The notes below the pieces were generated by a model. The model had not been told where the DNA came from. It saw only the letters and a program-made list of their open reading frames with translations, and ran no database searches. Below, piece by piece: positions 8,015 through 16,653 of a stretch of 38,517 bases of DNA. The DNA is from Hyphomicrobiaceae bacterium. Lineage in GTDB: Bacteria > Pseudomonadota > Alphaproteobacteria > Rhizobiales > Hyphomicrobiaceae. Within the stretch, counting starts at the first letter, position 1. Each line of letters opens with the position of its first letter. The stretch is taken from assembly GCA_020638035.1 (NCBI GenBank), contig JACKJI010000021.1, positions 1 to 38,517 on the forward strand, given 5' to 3'. The position numbers and the translations under genes are program-made.

Positions 8015-9091
8015 ATGACCGTCACCGCGACCAACACGATGCCCAAGGCCGCCGCCAAGACCCCGACGCTTGCCGCCAACATTGCACGCGCGGCTGAACT
8101 GCCGGCGTTCACGCCCGAACTGGCGGCCGAGATGGCGCCGCTCTACGAGCGCGTGAAGCATGTCGTAACGCCGATGGAATGGCCGCACTATGCGCCGCTC
8201 ATCAAGGCGATTAATGCGCTCAAGAAGGAGCGGAACGCCGTCATCCTGGCGCACAACTACATGACGCCGGAGATCTTCCACTGTGTGGGCGATTTCCGAG
8301 GCGACAGCCTGCAGCTCGCCAAGGAAGCCGCACGCACCGAGGCCGACGTCATCGTCCAGGCTGGCGTGCACTTCATGGCCGAGACCTCCAAGCTGCTGTC
8401 GCCCGATAAGACCGTTCTGATCCCCGACCCGAAAGCGGGCTGCTCGCTCGCCGAATCGATCACGGCCGAGGACGTGCGCAAGCTGCGCGAGACCTATCCC
8501 GGCGTGCCGATCGTCACCTACGTCAACACCTCGGCCGCGGTGAAGGCCGAGTGCGACATCACCTGCACCTCGTCCAACGCCGTCAAGGTCGTGGAGAGCC
8601 TCGGCGTGCCGCGGGTGCTGCTGATCCCCGACGAGTATCTCGCGAAGTACGTGCAGACCAAGACCGACATCGAGATCATCCCGTGGAAGGGTCACTGCGA
8701 GGTCCACGAGCGATTCACGCCCGAGGAACTCAACGCCTTCCGCGAGGCCGATCCTGAGACCAAGATCATCGCCCATCCCGAGTGCCCGCCTGACGTCATC
8801 AAGGCGTCGGACTTCACCGGATCGACGGCTGCCATGATCGACTTCGTCAAGACGAAGCGGCCGAAGAAAGCCGTGCTCGTCACCGAGTGCTCGATGGCCT
8901 CCAACGTCGCCGCCGAGGCGCCCGACGTCGAGTTCGTTCGCCCGTGCAACCTGTGCCCGCACATGAAGCGCATCTCGCTGGAGCGGATCTACGAGAGCCT
9001 GCGCGACATGAAGTACGAGGTGCATGTCGACCCCGATGTCGCCGCGCGCGCCCGTCGCGCGGTTGAGCGGATGGTGAACCTCACCAACTGA
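8015..9091 (+). CDS. nadA: Quinolinate synthase
   Basis: Condenses iminoaspartate with dihydroxyacetone phosphate to quinolinate, the second step of de novo NAD synthesis, using an oxygen-sensitive [4Fe-4S] cluster. The 358-residue product shows the NadA landmarks: AVILAHNYMTPEI, DSLQLAKEA, GVHFMAETSKLL, PDPKAGCSLAES, YVNTSAAVKAECD, CTSSNAVKVV, HPECPPDV, TGSTAAMI, TECSMASN and NLCPHMKRI. Cys residues in the KAECD, HPECP and NLCPHM segments are the likely cluster ligands. The start at 8015 has AAGGGA upstream; the ATG-like start at 7973 would run into operator 2 and is rejected. First gene of nadABC, downstream of the predicted NadQ operators. Confidence 0.97.
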   Translation: MTVTATNTMPKAAAKTPTLAANIARAAELPAFTPELAAEMAPLYERVKHVVTPMEWPHYAPLIKAINALKKERNAVILAHNYMTPEIFHCVGDFRGDSLQLAKEAARTEADVIVQAGVHFMAETSKLLSPDKTVLIPDPKAGCSLAESITAEDVRKLRETYPGVPIVTYVNTSAAVKAECDITCTSSNAVKVVESLGVPRVLLIPDEYLAKYVQTKTDIEIIPWKGHCEVHERFTPEELNAFREADPETKIIAHPECPPDVIKASDFTGSTAAMIDFVKTKRPKKAVLVTECSMASNVAAEAPDVEFVRPCNLCPHMKRISLERIYESLRDMKYEVHVDPDVAARARRAVERMVNLTN

Positions 9092-9195
9092 TCGCCGCGC
9101 CCCGCTCCGCCATCGAGCCGCACGGCCCGGTGGCAGACGCGGGGCGCGGCGCTACGTCATCTCAAGGCCCGTCACGGCAGAGTTGCGAGGACCAG

Positions 9196-10890
9196 ATGGC
9201 AATGAACGACAAGCGCGGCATCGACCGCACCGATCGCGCCTTCCGCCCCGCGGAGCCGGCCTCGCGATCCGGCGACATCGTCATCATCGGCGCCGGCCTT
9301 GCCGGCCTGTTCACCGCGCTACGCTTGGCACCGCTTCCGGTCACGGTCGTCGCTGCCGCACCTTTGGGCGAAGGCGCCTCGAGCGTCTGGGCGCAGGGCG
9401 GTATTGCCGCCGCCGTCGGCGAGGCCGATACGCCCGAAAACCACGCTACCGACACCATCCATGCCGGTGCCGGCATCGTCGATGCCGACGTCGCCCATCT
9501 CGTTGCCGGGGAGGCCTCTGCGCGCATCGCCGATCTGTTGCGCTATGGCGTTCCCTTCGACCGCGACCTGGAAGGCCACTTCGTGCTGTCGCGCGAAGCC
9601 GCGCACTCCCGCCACCGCGTCGTGCGCGTCGCAGGCGACCGCGCCGGCGCGGCCATCATGCAGGCGCTCATCGCACAAGTGCGCCGCACGCCGTCGATCC
9701 GCGTTCTGGAGGGCTATGAGGCGGAGGATCTCATCACCGAGGGAGGCGCCGTCACCGGCGTGCGCCTGATTCGCGGCCTCGCCCGCGGCAACGGCACCTA
9801 CGAGCTGCTGCCCGCCCGCGCCGTGGTGATCGCGACGGGCGGCATCGGCGCCATCTACCGCGTCACCACCAATCCGACCTACGCCCGCGGCGAAGCTCTG
9901 GCATTCGCGGCCCGTGCCGGTGCCGTCGTCGCCGACGCGGAGTTCGTGCAGTTCCACCCCACCGCCCTCGACGTCGGGCTGGAGCCAGCGCCTCTGGCCT
10001 CGGAAGCACTGCGCGGCGAAGGCGCCTTGCTCATCAACTCGAACGGGCGTCGCTTCATGCGCGATGTGGCACCCGAAGCCGAACTTGCGCCCCGCGACAT
10101 CGTCGCCCGAGCTGTGTTCGCCGAGATCGAGGCAGGACGCCGCGTGTTCCTCGACTGCCGGCAGGCGATCGGGGCGCACTTTCCTGACGCCTTCCCGACC
10201 GTTTACGCCCACTGCAAAGCGGCCGGCATCGACCCTGTGACCGAGCCTATTCCGGTGGCGCCAGCCGAGCACTACCACATGGGCGGCATCGCCACCGACA
10301 CCCGCGCGCGCACCTCGGTTGCCGGCCTTTGGGCGGTCGGCGAAGTTGCATCAACCGGCCTCCATGGCGCCAACCGCCTCGCCTCCAACTCTCTACTGGA
10401 AGCCGTGGTGTTCGCAGCCCGCGCGGCCGATGACATCGCCCAGGTGGTCGGCGACGGACGCGGCGTGGCCCAGGCCGCACTTTACCGGGTAGCTGGTGCC
10501 AAGCCGGTCGACCATGCCGCGCGCGAGGATGCGATCGCGCTCATTCGCGACACGATGAGTGCCGATGTCGGCGTCGTGCGGACCCGCCGCAGCCTCACCC
10601 GCGCACTGCTCACCCTGCGTGAGATCGCCGACACGGCCGGCAACGACACGCAGCTCGCCAATATGGCGCTGGCCGCCCGTCTCGTCACGGGCAGCGCGCT
10701 CTTGCGGACCGAAAGCCGCGGCGGTCACTATCGCCGGGATTATCCAGACCCTGATCCCAGCAAGGCGCAACGCAGCTTCGTTACTCTCGACGAGTTGGAG
10801 GCCCTCGAATGCCGCATCGCATCGGCGACGATGGCGCAGACGTCAGAAACATGGCTGGCGATGGACGCAGAGGTCGCCTGCGCACCATGA
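9196..10890 (+). CDS. nadB: L-aspartate oxidase
   Basis: FAD enzyme that oxidises L-aspartate to iminoaspartate, the substrate of NadA. The 564-residue product has the N-terminal dinucleotide-binding motif IVIIGAGLAGLFTALRL, SVWAQGGIAAAVG, the active-site stretch AAHSRHRVVRVAGDRAG, ATGGIGAIYRVTTNP, the substrate-binding FVQFHPTALD, and EHYHMGGIATD, ending in a C-terminal helical domain with ESRGGHYRRDYP. These distinguish NadB from succinate dehydrogenase A. The ATG at 9196 follows GAGGA; the open frame back to 9130 lacks a site. It begins 104 bases after nadA, and its stop overlaps the nadC start. Confidence 0.97.
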   Translation: MAMNDKRGIDRTDRAFRPAEPASRSGDIVIIGAGLAGLFTALRLAPLPVTVVAAAPLGEGASSVWAQGGIAAAVGEADTPENHATDTIHAGAGIVDADVAHLVAGEASARIADLLRYGVPFDRDLEGHFVLSREAAHSRHRVVRVAGDRAGAAIMQALIAQVRRTPSIRVLEGYEAEDLITEGGAVTGVRLIRGLARGNGTYELLPARAVVIATGGIGAIYRVTTNPTYARGEALAFAARAGAVVADAEFVQFHPTALDVGLEPAPLASEALRGEGALLINSNGRRFMRDVAPEAELAPRDIVARAVFAEIEAGRRVFLDCRQAIGAHFPDAFPTVYAHCKAAGIDPVTEPIPVAPAEHYHMGGIATDTRARTSVAGLWAVGEVASTGLHGANRLASNSLLEAVVFAARAADDIAQVVGDGRGVAQAALYRVAGAKPVDHAAREDAIALIRDTMSADVGVVRTRRSLTRALLTLREIADTAGNDTQLANMALAARLVTGSALLRTESRGGHYRRDYPDPDPSKAQRSFVTLDELEALECRIASATMAQTSETWLAMDAEVACAP

Positions 10891-11759
10891 GCGCCATGTC
10901 TGCCCCAACCGAGCTGGCGCCACTGCCGCGATCTTTGCTCGAGAAGGCCGTCGCCGACGCACTTGCCGAGGATCTCGGTCTCGTTGGCGATATCACCACC
11001 AACGCCACCATCCCGGCCGATGCCACCGCCCGCGCCCTGCTCCGAGCGCGTCGCCCTGGCGTTGTTTCCGGACTGGAGATTGCCCGCTCGGCCTTTCATG
11101 CACTCGACCCCGCACTCGCATTCGAGGCCGTATGCGCCGATGGAGCGCATGTTCTGCCCGGAGACACCCTTGCCAAGATCTCCGGCAATGCACGCGCGAT
11201 CCTGTCCGCCGAGCGCGTAGCACTCAACTTCATGGGCCGCATGTCGGGCATCGCCACCCTGACGCGCGCCTACGTCGATGCCGTGTCGGGAACTAAAGCT
11301 GCCATCGTCGACACGCGCAAGACGACGCCACTGCTGCGGGCCTTCGAGAAATACGCCGTGCGCTGTGGCGGCGGCCGTAACCATCGCATCGGCCTCTACG
11401 ACGCCGTGCTCATCAAGGACAACCACATCGTCGCGGCAGGCGGTATCGGCAAGGCCATCGCTGCGGCGCGCGCGATCGCCGGGCACATGGTCAAGATCGA
11501 GGTCGAAGTGGACACGCTAGAGCAGCTCAAAGCGGTCCTCACCCACAGAGTCGACGCCGTGCTGCTCGACAACATGTCGCCCGCCACGTTGCGCGAGGCC
11601 ATCGCCATGGTCGCCGGGCGGGCCCTGACCGAGGCCTCGGGCGGCGTCAACCTCGAAACCGTGCGGGCGATCGCCGAAACAGGTGTCGACCTCATATCGG
11701 TCGGCGCGCTGACACACTCCGCCCCGGTGCTGGACCTCGGGCTTGATTTCATCGAATAA
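10887..11759 (+). CDS. nadC: Nicotinate-nucleotide pyrophosphorylase (quinolinate phosphoribosyltransferase)
   Basis: Third enzyme of the pathway: quinolinate plus PRPP gives nicotinate mononucleotide. The 290-residue product shows EDLGLVGDITTNATI, RRPGVVSGLEIA, ERVALNFMGRMSGIAT, the phosphoribosyl-binding VDTRKTTPLLRAFEKYAV, CGGGRNHRIGLYDAVLIKDNH, KIEVEVDTLEQL and a C-terminal GVDLISVGALTHSA barrel end. The chosen ATG at 10887 overlaps the nadB stop as ATGA, implying translational coupling; an alternative frame beginning at 10809 lies wholly inside nadB. The three nad genes form one operon. No clear terminator hairpin with a T-run follows the stop. Confidence 0.97.
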   Translation: MSAMSAPTELAPLPRSLLEKAVADALAEDLGLVGDITTNATIPADATARALLRARRPGVVSGLEIARSAFHALDPALAFEAVCADGAHVLPGDTLAKISGNARAILSAERVALNFMGRMSGIATLTRAYVDAVSGTKAAIVDTRKTTPLLRAFEKYAVRCGGGRNHRIGLYDAVLIKDNHIVAAGGIGKAIAAARAIAGHMVKIEVEVDTLEQLKAVLTHRVDAVLLDNMSPATLREAIAMVAGRALTEASGGVNLETVRAIAETGVDLISVGALTHSAPVLDLGLDFIE

Positions 11760-11972
11760 AGCCGACGTTCAGACACACAATCCGTGGCCGCCGTTTCGGC
11801 TGCAACACCTTGCCGCTCGCCGTCACGGCGCTATTCCGCCATAGTTCCCCGCCAATTGGCTGGTGGCGGGCGGAATAATCCGGACCGGAGACCGCAGCGT
11901 TTCGTGCAATCGCAACCCAATCCGCCGTTACCGCTGATCGCGGCGACCGCCCATAGCACAGGGAGACGCAAC

Positions 11973-12194
11973 GTGAACGCGCTCACCATGATCGTTGTCG
12001 TAACCTTGGTGATGTTGGCCTCGGGCCTTCTTGCGGGATTTCTGTCGCATATCAAGAATCGCGACGTGTCCTATTGGGCGGCATGGGGCTTCCTGTTTCC
12101 GCCCTCGCTGATCGTCCTGTTCATGCTCGGCACGAACACCGGACCGCGGCCGCGCCGGCCGACGCTCGATGAAGAAGACCGCATGCACCTGTAG
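11973..12194 (+). CDS. Small inner-membrane protein, unknown function
   Basis: A 73-residue protein starting at GTG, supported by GGGAG nine bases upstream. Two predicted membrane helices are separated by a short loop: MIVVVTLVMLASGLLAGFL, then (after HIKNRDVSYW) AAWGFLFPPSLIVLFMLG. The C-terminal tail is Pro/Arg-rich and acidic (PRPRRPTLDEEDRMHL), presumably cytoplasmic. Small two-helix proteins of this kind recur in Rhizobiales without assigned role. It sits alone between nadC and truA, converging on truA with 22 bases between stops. Confidence 0.65.
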   Translation: MNALTMIVVVTLVMLASGLLAGFLSHIKNRDVSYWAAWGFLFPPSLIVLFMLGTNTGPRPRRPTLDEEDRMHL

Positions 12195-12216
12195 GCCGCA
12201 GTAGCGATCAGGTCGC

Positions 12217-12957
12217 TCACGCGTAGTCGACGGCCACCAGATAGAGGCCTGACGCCGGCGCGACGACGCCGCACGCCGCGCGATCGTGCGCATCAAGGGC
12301 GCGCTTCACGTCCTCCACCTGCCAGCGTCCATCACCCACATGCTTCAGCGTGCCGACCATCGAGCGCACCTGGTGATGCAGGAACGAACGCGCGGAGGCG
12401 CGGATGTGGATCTCCTCACCCGCTTGCACCACGTCAAGCCGGTCGAGCGTCTTCACTGGCGATCGCGCCTGGCACTGCGCATCACGGAAAGTCGTGAAGT
12501 CGTGGTGCCCGACGAGGTGTTGCGCGGCCGCGTGCATGCGTTGCCAGTCAAGCGGAACGGCAACCCACCACACGCGGTGCTGCTGCAGCGCCGGCCGCGC
12601 ACGGCGATTGAGAATACGATAGAGATAGTGCCGCTTCACGGCTGAGAACCGCGCATCGAAATCTTCCGCGACCTCGACGCAGTCAAGCACCGCAACGGGC
12701 TGCGGCTTCAGGTGATAGTTGAGTGCCTCGCGGATGCGGAAGGTATCGCGCGGCAGAGACAGATCGAAATGCGCCACCTGCCCCAGCGCATGCACGCCGG
12801 CGTCCGTTCGTCCCGCAGCCCTGAGGCTCACCGTCTCGCCACAGAATGCGTGGATCGCCGTCTCGATTGCGCCCTGTACCGACACCCCTAGTGCCTGGCG
12901 CTGCCAGCCGACGAACGGCGTACCGTCGTATTCGATGGCGATCCTGTAGCGCGGCAC
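12217..12957 (-). CDS. truA: tRNA pseudouridine synthase A
   Basis: Converts uridines 38-40 in the anticodon arm of many tRNAs to pseudouridine. The 246-residue product has the canonical N-terminus YRIAIEYDGTPFVGWQRQ and the catalytic Asp in RAAGRTDAGVHALGQVAHF, followed by RRHYLYRI-like KRHYLYRILNRRARP and the C-terminal ARSFLHHQVRSMVGTL. The start is GTG at 12957, with AAAGG about 11 bases upstream. In rhizobia truA typically follows fmt; here a small secreted-protein gene lies between the two. Confidence 0.96.
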   Translation of the reverse strand: MPRYRIAIEYDGTPFVGWQRQALGVSVQGAIETAIHAFCGETVSLRAAGRTDAGVHALGQVAHFDLSLPRDTFRIREALNYHLKPQPVAVLDCVEVAEDFDARFSAVKRHYLYRILNRRARPALQQHRVWWVAVPLDWQRMHAAAQHLVGHHDFTTFRDAQCQARSPVKTLDRLDVVQAGEEIHIRASARSFLHHQVRSMVGTLKHVGDGRWQVEDVKRALDAHDRAACGVVAPASGLYLVAVDYA

Positions 12958-13161
12958 GGCCTGTCAAACCTTTCGTGGCGATGGACAACGCAGAAGGACG
13001 CCGCGCGATCCGCACAGCGTCCCTCGAAAACTTCATTTGCGGTTTGATATCTGGGCCGAACCGCAGAGCACGAGAGCGAAACATGCTCTAAATCGTGATC
13101 GTCCCGGATGGAAGAGCCACGCCAGGCTGCGCACCTCTGCCTCGGGACACGTCAGCCGCCC

Positions 13162-13593
13162 TTAATGCTTGCCGCGATTGAAATGCTGCTTGCGCGGAAA
13201 TGGGCTGTAGCCACCGACGCCACCCTTCTGATGCCGCCCTCCCCGGCCGAACTGACGACCATAACCGCCATAGTACCCGCCGTAATAGCCGCCGTTCGAA
13301 TAGCCGCCGTCGTCCCGCTCACTGACCTCGTTGTAATTGTAGTTGTAGTTGCGCTCGGTGACATAGGTCTCGTTGAAACCAAGGCTGAGCGGTGTCTTGC
13401 CGCCCGGATTGACGATCACCCGCTCGGTCTGTGGCAGCGGGCGAAACACGCGCACACCCTCCTCGATGGTGACAACAGCCCCGTAGAACGGCCGTGTCTC
13501 GATCCGGGTCGTACCTGCCGCTGATGCGGTCGACACGGCGGCAGAGGAACACAGGACGGCGCCGGCAGCGGCGACGAGTGCGAAGGTACGCAT
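13162..13593 (-). CDS. Small secreted Gly/Tyr/Asn-rich protein
   Basis: A 143-residue protein with a clear signal peptide (MRTFALVAAAGAVLCSSAAV, cleavage near TASA-AG). The middle is a ~50-residue beta-rich segment (RPFYGAVVTIEEGVRVFRPL, then GGKTPLSLGF). The tail is low-complexity: NYNYNYN, GGYYGGYYGGYGRQ and a basic Gly-rich end. The ATG at 13593 follows GAGGAGG at good spacing, so the longer frame from 13644 is not needed. It could be an envelope or extracellular matrix protein, but I recognise no family. It lies between fmt and truA in the same direction, about 185 bases from fmt. Confidence 0.75.
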   Translation of the reverse strand: MRTFALVAAAGAVLCSSAAVSTASAAGTTRIETRPFYGAVVTIEEGVRVFRPLPQTERVIVNPGGKTPLSLGFNETYVTERNYNYNYNEVSERDDGGYSNGGYYGGYYGGYGRQFGRGGRHQKGGVGGYSPFPRKQHFNRGKH

Positions 13594-13777
13594 GTGACTA
13601 GGCCTCCTCGGCAACAATCGGCGAAGTGAACTCCGCCGGGACAAAGCGAGCGTGTGCGCCAGTCTAGCGATCCCGGAGCCAGGGTCTTAGGACATTGTAA
13701 ACCATGCTTAATAAGCTGGCGCTCCCGGTCGACACCAGGAGCCAAGAGCGAGGCCCTGCTCAGTGGCCGCCACGAAA

Positions 13778-14716
13778 TTAGCCGCCGACCGAGGTCCCCA
13801 CCGGAACCGGAAAACCGCGACAGAACTCCTCGATCGTGACGGCTTGGCGTCCTGCCCGCTGCAGCACCAGCGGCCGCACCGCGCCCTCCTGGCAGGCGAT
13901 GGCGAAGCGGTCGTCCAGCACGCGCCCGGGTGGTCCTCCGCCCGGTGCAAGCTCCGCTTTCAGCACCTTGATCCGCTCCGGCTTGCTGCCTCCGTCGATC
14001 TCCAGCCAAGCTCCCGGAAAGGGTGACAGGCCATGAATGTGGCTTCGCACCTCGCGCGCGGGCCGAGCGAAATCGATGCGCGCCTCAGCCTTATCGATCT
14101 TGCGCGCGTAGGTGGTCCCAGCTTCGGCCTGCGCCACCGGCAGCACCTGGCCGGTTTCGAGTGCGGCCAAAGTTTCTACCAACAGTCGCGCGCCCATTTC
14201 CGACAGCCTGTCGTGCAGTTCTCCCGTGGTCTCTCCCTCCCCAATGGGCGTACGCGCCGTCATCAGGACTGGTCCCGTGTCGAGCCCTTCCTCCATCTGC
14301 ATGGTCATGACACCGGTCTCCACGTCACCGGCCATGATGGCGCGATGAATCGGGGCCGCTCCGCGCCAGCGCGGCAATAGAGACGCATGCACGTTGATGC
14401 AGCCGAGACGCGGCGCCTCCAGGATCGGTTTCGGCAGCAGCAGCCCGTAAGCGATGACCACGGCGACATCGGCGTTCAGGTCACGAAACTGCGCCTGCTC
14501 CTCGGCGGATTTCAGGCTCTGGGGCGTGCGCACATCAAGCCCGCGCTCCAACGCAAGCCGATGCACAGGGCTCGGTGTGGGAGCAAGCCCACGCCGGCCG
14601 GCGGGCCGAGGCGGCTGCGTGTAGACAGCCTTGACCCGATGCCCGGCCGCGAGCACGGCTGCCAGCGTCGGCACCGAGAAATCCGGCGTGCCCATGAAAA
14701 CGACGTCAAGGCTCAA
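13778..14716 (-). CDS. fmt: Methionyl-tRNA formyltransferase
   Basis: Formylates initiator Met-tRNA with 10-formyl-tetrahydrofolate. The product has the family markers VVFMGTPDFSVPTLAAVL at the N-terminus, AYGLLLPKPIL, INVHASLLPRWRGAAPIHRA (containing the catalytic Asn-x-His), GVMTMQMEEGLDTGPVL, and a C-terminal tRNA-binding domain with GLSPFPGAWLEI. I choose TTG at 14716 (312 residues, usual Fmt length) because AAGGGGA lies nine bases upstream and the family begins with this S-L-x-V-V-F-M-G pattern; an ATG at 14755 would add 13 non-conserved residues. It follows def by 56 bases on the same strand, as in most bacteria. Confidence 0.96.
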   Translation of the reverse strand: MSLDVVFMGTPDFSVPTLAAVLAAGHRVKAVYTQPPRPAGRRGLAPTPSPVHRLALERGLDVRTPQSLKSAEEQAQFRDLNADVAVVIAYGLLLPKPILEAPRLGCINVHASLLPRWRGAAPIHRAIMAGDVETGVMTMQMEEGLDTGPVLMTARTPIGEGETTGELHDRLSEMGARLLVETLAALETGQVLPVAQAEAGTTYARKIDKAEARIDFARPAREVRSHIHGLSPFPGAWLEIDGGSKPERIKVLKAELAPGGGPPGRVLDDRFAIACQEGAVRPLVLQRAGRQAVTIEEFCRGFPVPVGTSVGG

Positions 14717-14772
14717 GGTTTGTGTCCCCTTCGTGCGTGGCGACGTGCGGTTCACGGCTGCTCAATCGCGCC

Positions 14773-15285
14773 TCACATCGCGCCGCGTGCCTGCTTCTTG
14801 AACCGCCGCACCACCATGTCGCGCTTCAGCCGGGACAGGAAGTCGATGATCAGCTTGCCTTCCAGGTGATCCATCTCGTGCTGAATCACGGTTGCAAGCA
14901 ACCCGTCCGCTTCGAGCTCCTGCTGTTTGCCCTCGCGGTCGACATAACGCACTGTAAGGCTCGCCGGCCGCTCGATCTCGACCGTCACGTCCGGGATCGA
15001 CAGGCAGCCTTCCTCATAGGGACGCGTCCGGTCCCCCAGGCGCACGATCTCCGGATTGATGAGAGCCAAGGGCCGCCGCTCCTCATCCTTGTCGCTGACG
15101 TCGCAGACGAGCAGGCGCCGGGGCACCGCCACCTGGACCGCTGCAAGGCCCACACCCGGCGCGGCATACATCGTCTCCAGCATGTCGTCGATCAACCGGC
15201 GGGTTGCATCGTCGACCTGCTCGATTTCTGCAGATCTGCCGCGCAGAATGGGATCTGGAAGCGTAATGATTGGAAGCTTGGCCAT
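14773..15285 (-). CDS. def: Peptide deformylase
   Basis: Removes the formyl group from nascent proteins; works with Fmt, whose gene follows. All three deformylase motifs are intact in the 170-residue product: GVGLAAVQ (residues 44-51), EEGCLSIP with metal ligand Cys94, and QHEMDHLEG with ligands His136 and His140 and catalytic Glu137. Length and lack of insertions fit type I enzymes of Gram-negative bacteria. It is the first gene of the leftward def-fmt block, divergent from the Tat-exported glycosidase-like gene, so the 159 bases between 15286 and 15444 should contain promoters for both. Confidence 0.97.
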   Translation of the reverse strand: MAKLPIITLPDPILRGRSAEIEQVDDATRRLIDDMLETMYAAPGVGLAAVQVAVPRRLLVCDVSDKDEERRPLALINPEIVRLGDRTRPYEEGCLSIPDVTVEIERPASLTVRYVDREGKQQELEADGLLATVIQHEMDHLEGKLIIDFLSRLKRDMVVRRFKKQARGAM

Positions 15286-15444
15286 GGCTGTGACATAAGC
15301 GGCAGGCTGCGTCCGGTCAATCGCGGCGCATCACCGCGCAGCTATTCTGGATCGGGCGGCCGCGCTGGCAATGACCGATGCCAGGCACGCAGCCGTCGAG
15401 GGACGACAGGCCGCCTGAAGCCGCGGCCGAGGAGACAGCAGCGG

Positions 15445-16602
15445 GTGATCTCACGTCGCGAGATTCTGGTCCGAGGATGGGCTGCATTGCTGGCGCTACC
15501 CGGCGTCGGGGTTGCCTCGATGCCTGCAACGGCGACCTCGCGCCGGAGCAAAGCCGCAGCCGATCCCGGTGCCCCGCCACAGGTGCCGCCACCGCCCTCA
15601 CCCCTGCGCGCACTCCTGCAACAGGCCCGAAGCTGGTCCTACCAGTTGCAGAATTATGAACCTGCAGCGCTTGCCGCCTCGACCGCCGACATCCTCGTCG
15701 TCGACGATTCGCTGGGCACGGGCGAAGGCCGCAAGCCGTCGCAGCAGTTGCGCGACCTCAAACGCAAGCCGGACGGGACCCGCCGCATCGTTCTGGCCTA
15801 TCTCAGCATCGGCGAAGCTGAGGAGTACCGCTATTACTGGAAGGCGGACTGGATCGAGACGGCAACACCGGACCAACCCGACGACGCAGAGCAGCCCCCA
15901 CCGGCCGGCGCGAAGGCGAAGGGCCAGCCGGCCAACGGTCGTGCTGCGCACAGCAGCCGCTCGTCCTCAGCCGAAGCAGCGTCTCCGCCCAAGTCCGATC
16001 GGTGGCCGTCCCGGACAGCACCGCCGTGGCTCGCAGATGAGAACGAGGCATGGTCGGGCAACTTCGCCGTGCGCTACGAGCATCCCGACTGGCAGGCGAT
16101 CTTCCTCGATGGCCCCCGCTCCTATCTCGCCCGCATCGCCGAAGCGGGTTTCGATGGCGTCTACCTCGATCGTGTCGATGCCTTCTACGACCACAATGGC
16201 GACCTGGACGATCCAGCCCGCGCGATGGTCGATTTCGTCCGGCGCATCGCCGAAACGGCCCACCGCCTCAAACCGGATTTCCTCATCGTCCCGCAGAACG
16301 GCGAAGAGCTGCTGCTTCGCCCTGGCTACGTCGACCTGATCGATGCCATTGCCAAGGAAGACCTGCTCTATGGAAGCCCCACGGACGGCAAGCCCAACAG
16401 CGCCGGACAGGTCGTCAACAGCGTCGGCTGGCTGAGCATCGCCCGCCGCAGGGGACATCCGGTGCTGGCCGTCGAATATCTCGATGACACCGCCGAGATC
16501 AGCAAGGCGCGTCTTGAGCTGACGCGTCTTGGTTATGTGGCGACCTTCGCACCGCGATTGCTCGATGCCCTGTCGCCCCACGCCGTACCGCCCTTGCCTT
16601 GA
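15445..16602 (+). CDS. Tat-exported TM1410/GH114-like glycoside hydrolase
   Basis: A 385-residue protein of the MJ1477/TM1410 family, related to GH114 endo-alpha-1,4-polygalactosaminidases and to the hydrolase domain of PelA. Seen: a twin-arginine signal (SRREILVRGWAALLALPG), a Pro-rich linker, then a TIM-barrel pattern with YLSIGEAEEYRYYW, HPDWQAIFLDG, AGFDGVYLDRVDAFYDHNGD, PQNGEELLLRPGYVDLIDAI, KEDLLYG and AVEYLDD. The acidic residues in GEAEEYR and YLDRVDAF are the likely catalytic and binding positions. Between the first two strands sits an inserted low-complexity stretch (~residues 150-195: Pro, Ala, Ser, Lys). Start is GTG at 15445 with GAGGAG upstream; the open frame reaching back to 14722 is antisense to def and not coding. 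Substrate unknown. Confidence 0.85.
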   Translation: MISRREILVRGWAALLALPGVGVASMPATATSRRSKAAADPGAPPQVPPPPSPLRALLQQARSWSYQLQNYEPAALAASTADILVVDDSLGTGEGRKPSQQLRDLKRKPDGTRRIVLAYLSIGEAEEYRYYWKADWIETATPDQPDDAEQPPPAGAKAKGQPANGRAAHSSRSSSAEAASPPKSDRWPSRTAPPWLADENEAWSGNFAVRYEHPDWQAIFLDGPRSYLARIAEAGFDGVYLDRVDAFYDHNGDLDDPARAMVDFVRRIAETAHRLKPDFLIVPQNGEELLLRPGYVDLIDAIAKEDLLYGSPTDGKPNSAGQVVNSVGWLSIARRRGHPVLAVEYLDDTAEISKARLELTRLGYVATFAPRLLDALSPHAVPPLP

Positions 16603-16653
16603 CCTCGATCGGGTCGCAGCCGCGGCTCACCGGCCCCTCATTTCACCGGCAAT

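Noticed and set aside
7907..9025. 372-residue minus-strand open frame opposite nadA
   Set aside because: Antisense shadow of nadA, whose motifs are unmistakable.
9319..10278. 319-residue minus-strand open frame inside nadB
   Set aside because: Shadow of a high-GC gene: no ribosome binding site, composition rich in Gly, Asp, Arg and His, and no recognisable motif.
13080..13100. A third NadQ operator (ATGCTC at about 13083)
   Set aside because: Only one half-site is present; there is no GAGCAT at the right distance.
14722..15444. Open frame extending the glycoside-hydrolase-like protein 241 codons upstream
   Set aside because: It is antisense to the complete def gene and lacks protein-like composition; GTG at 15445 with GAGGAG and a Tat signal is the better start.
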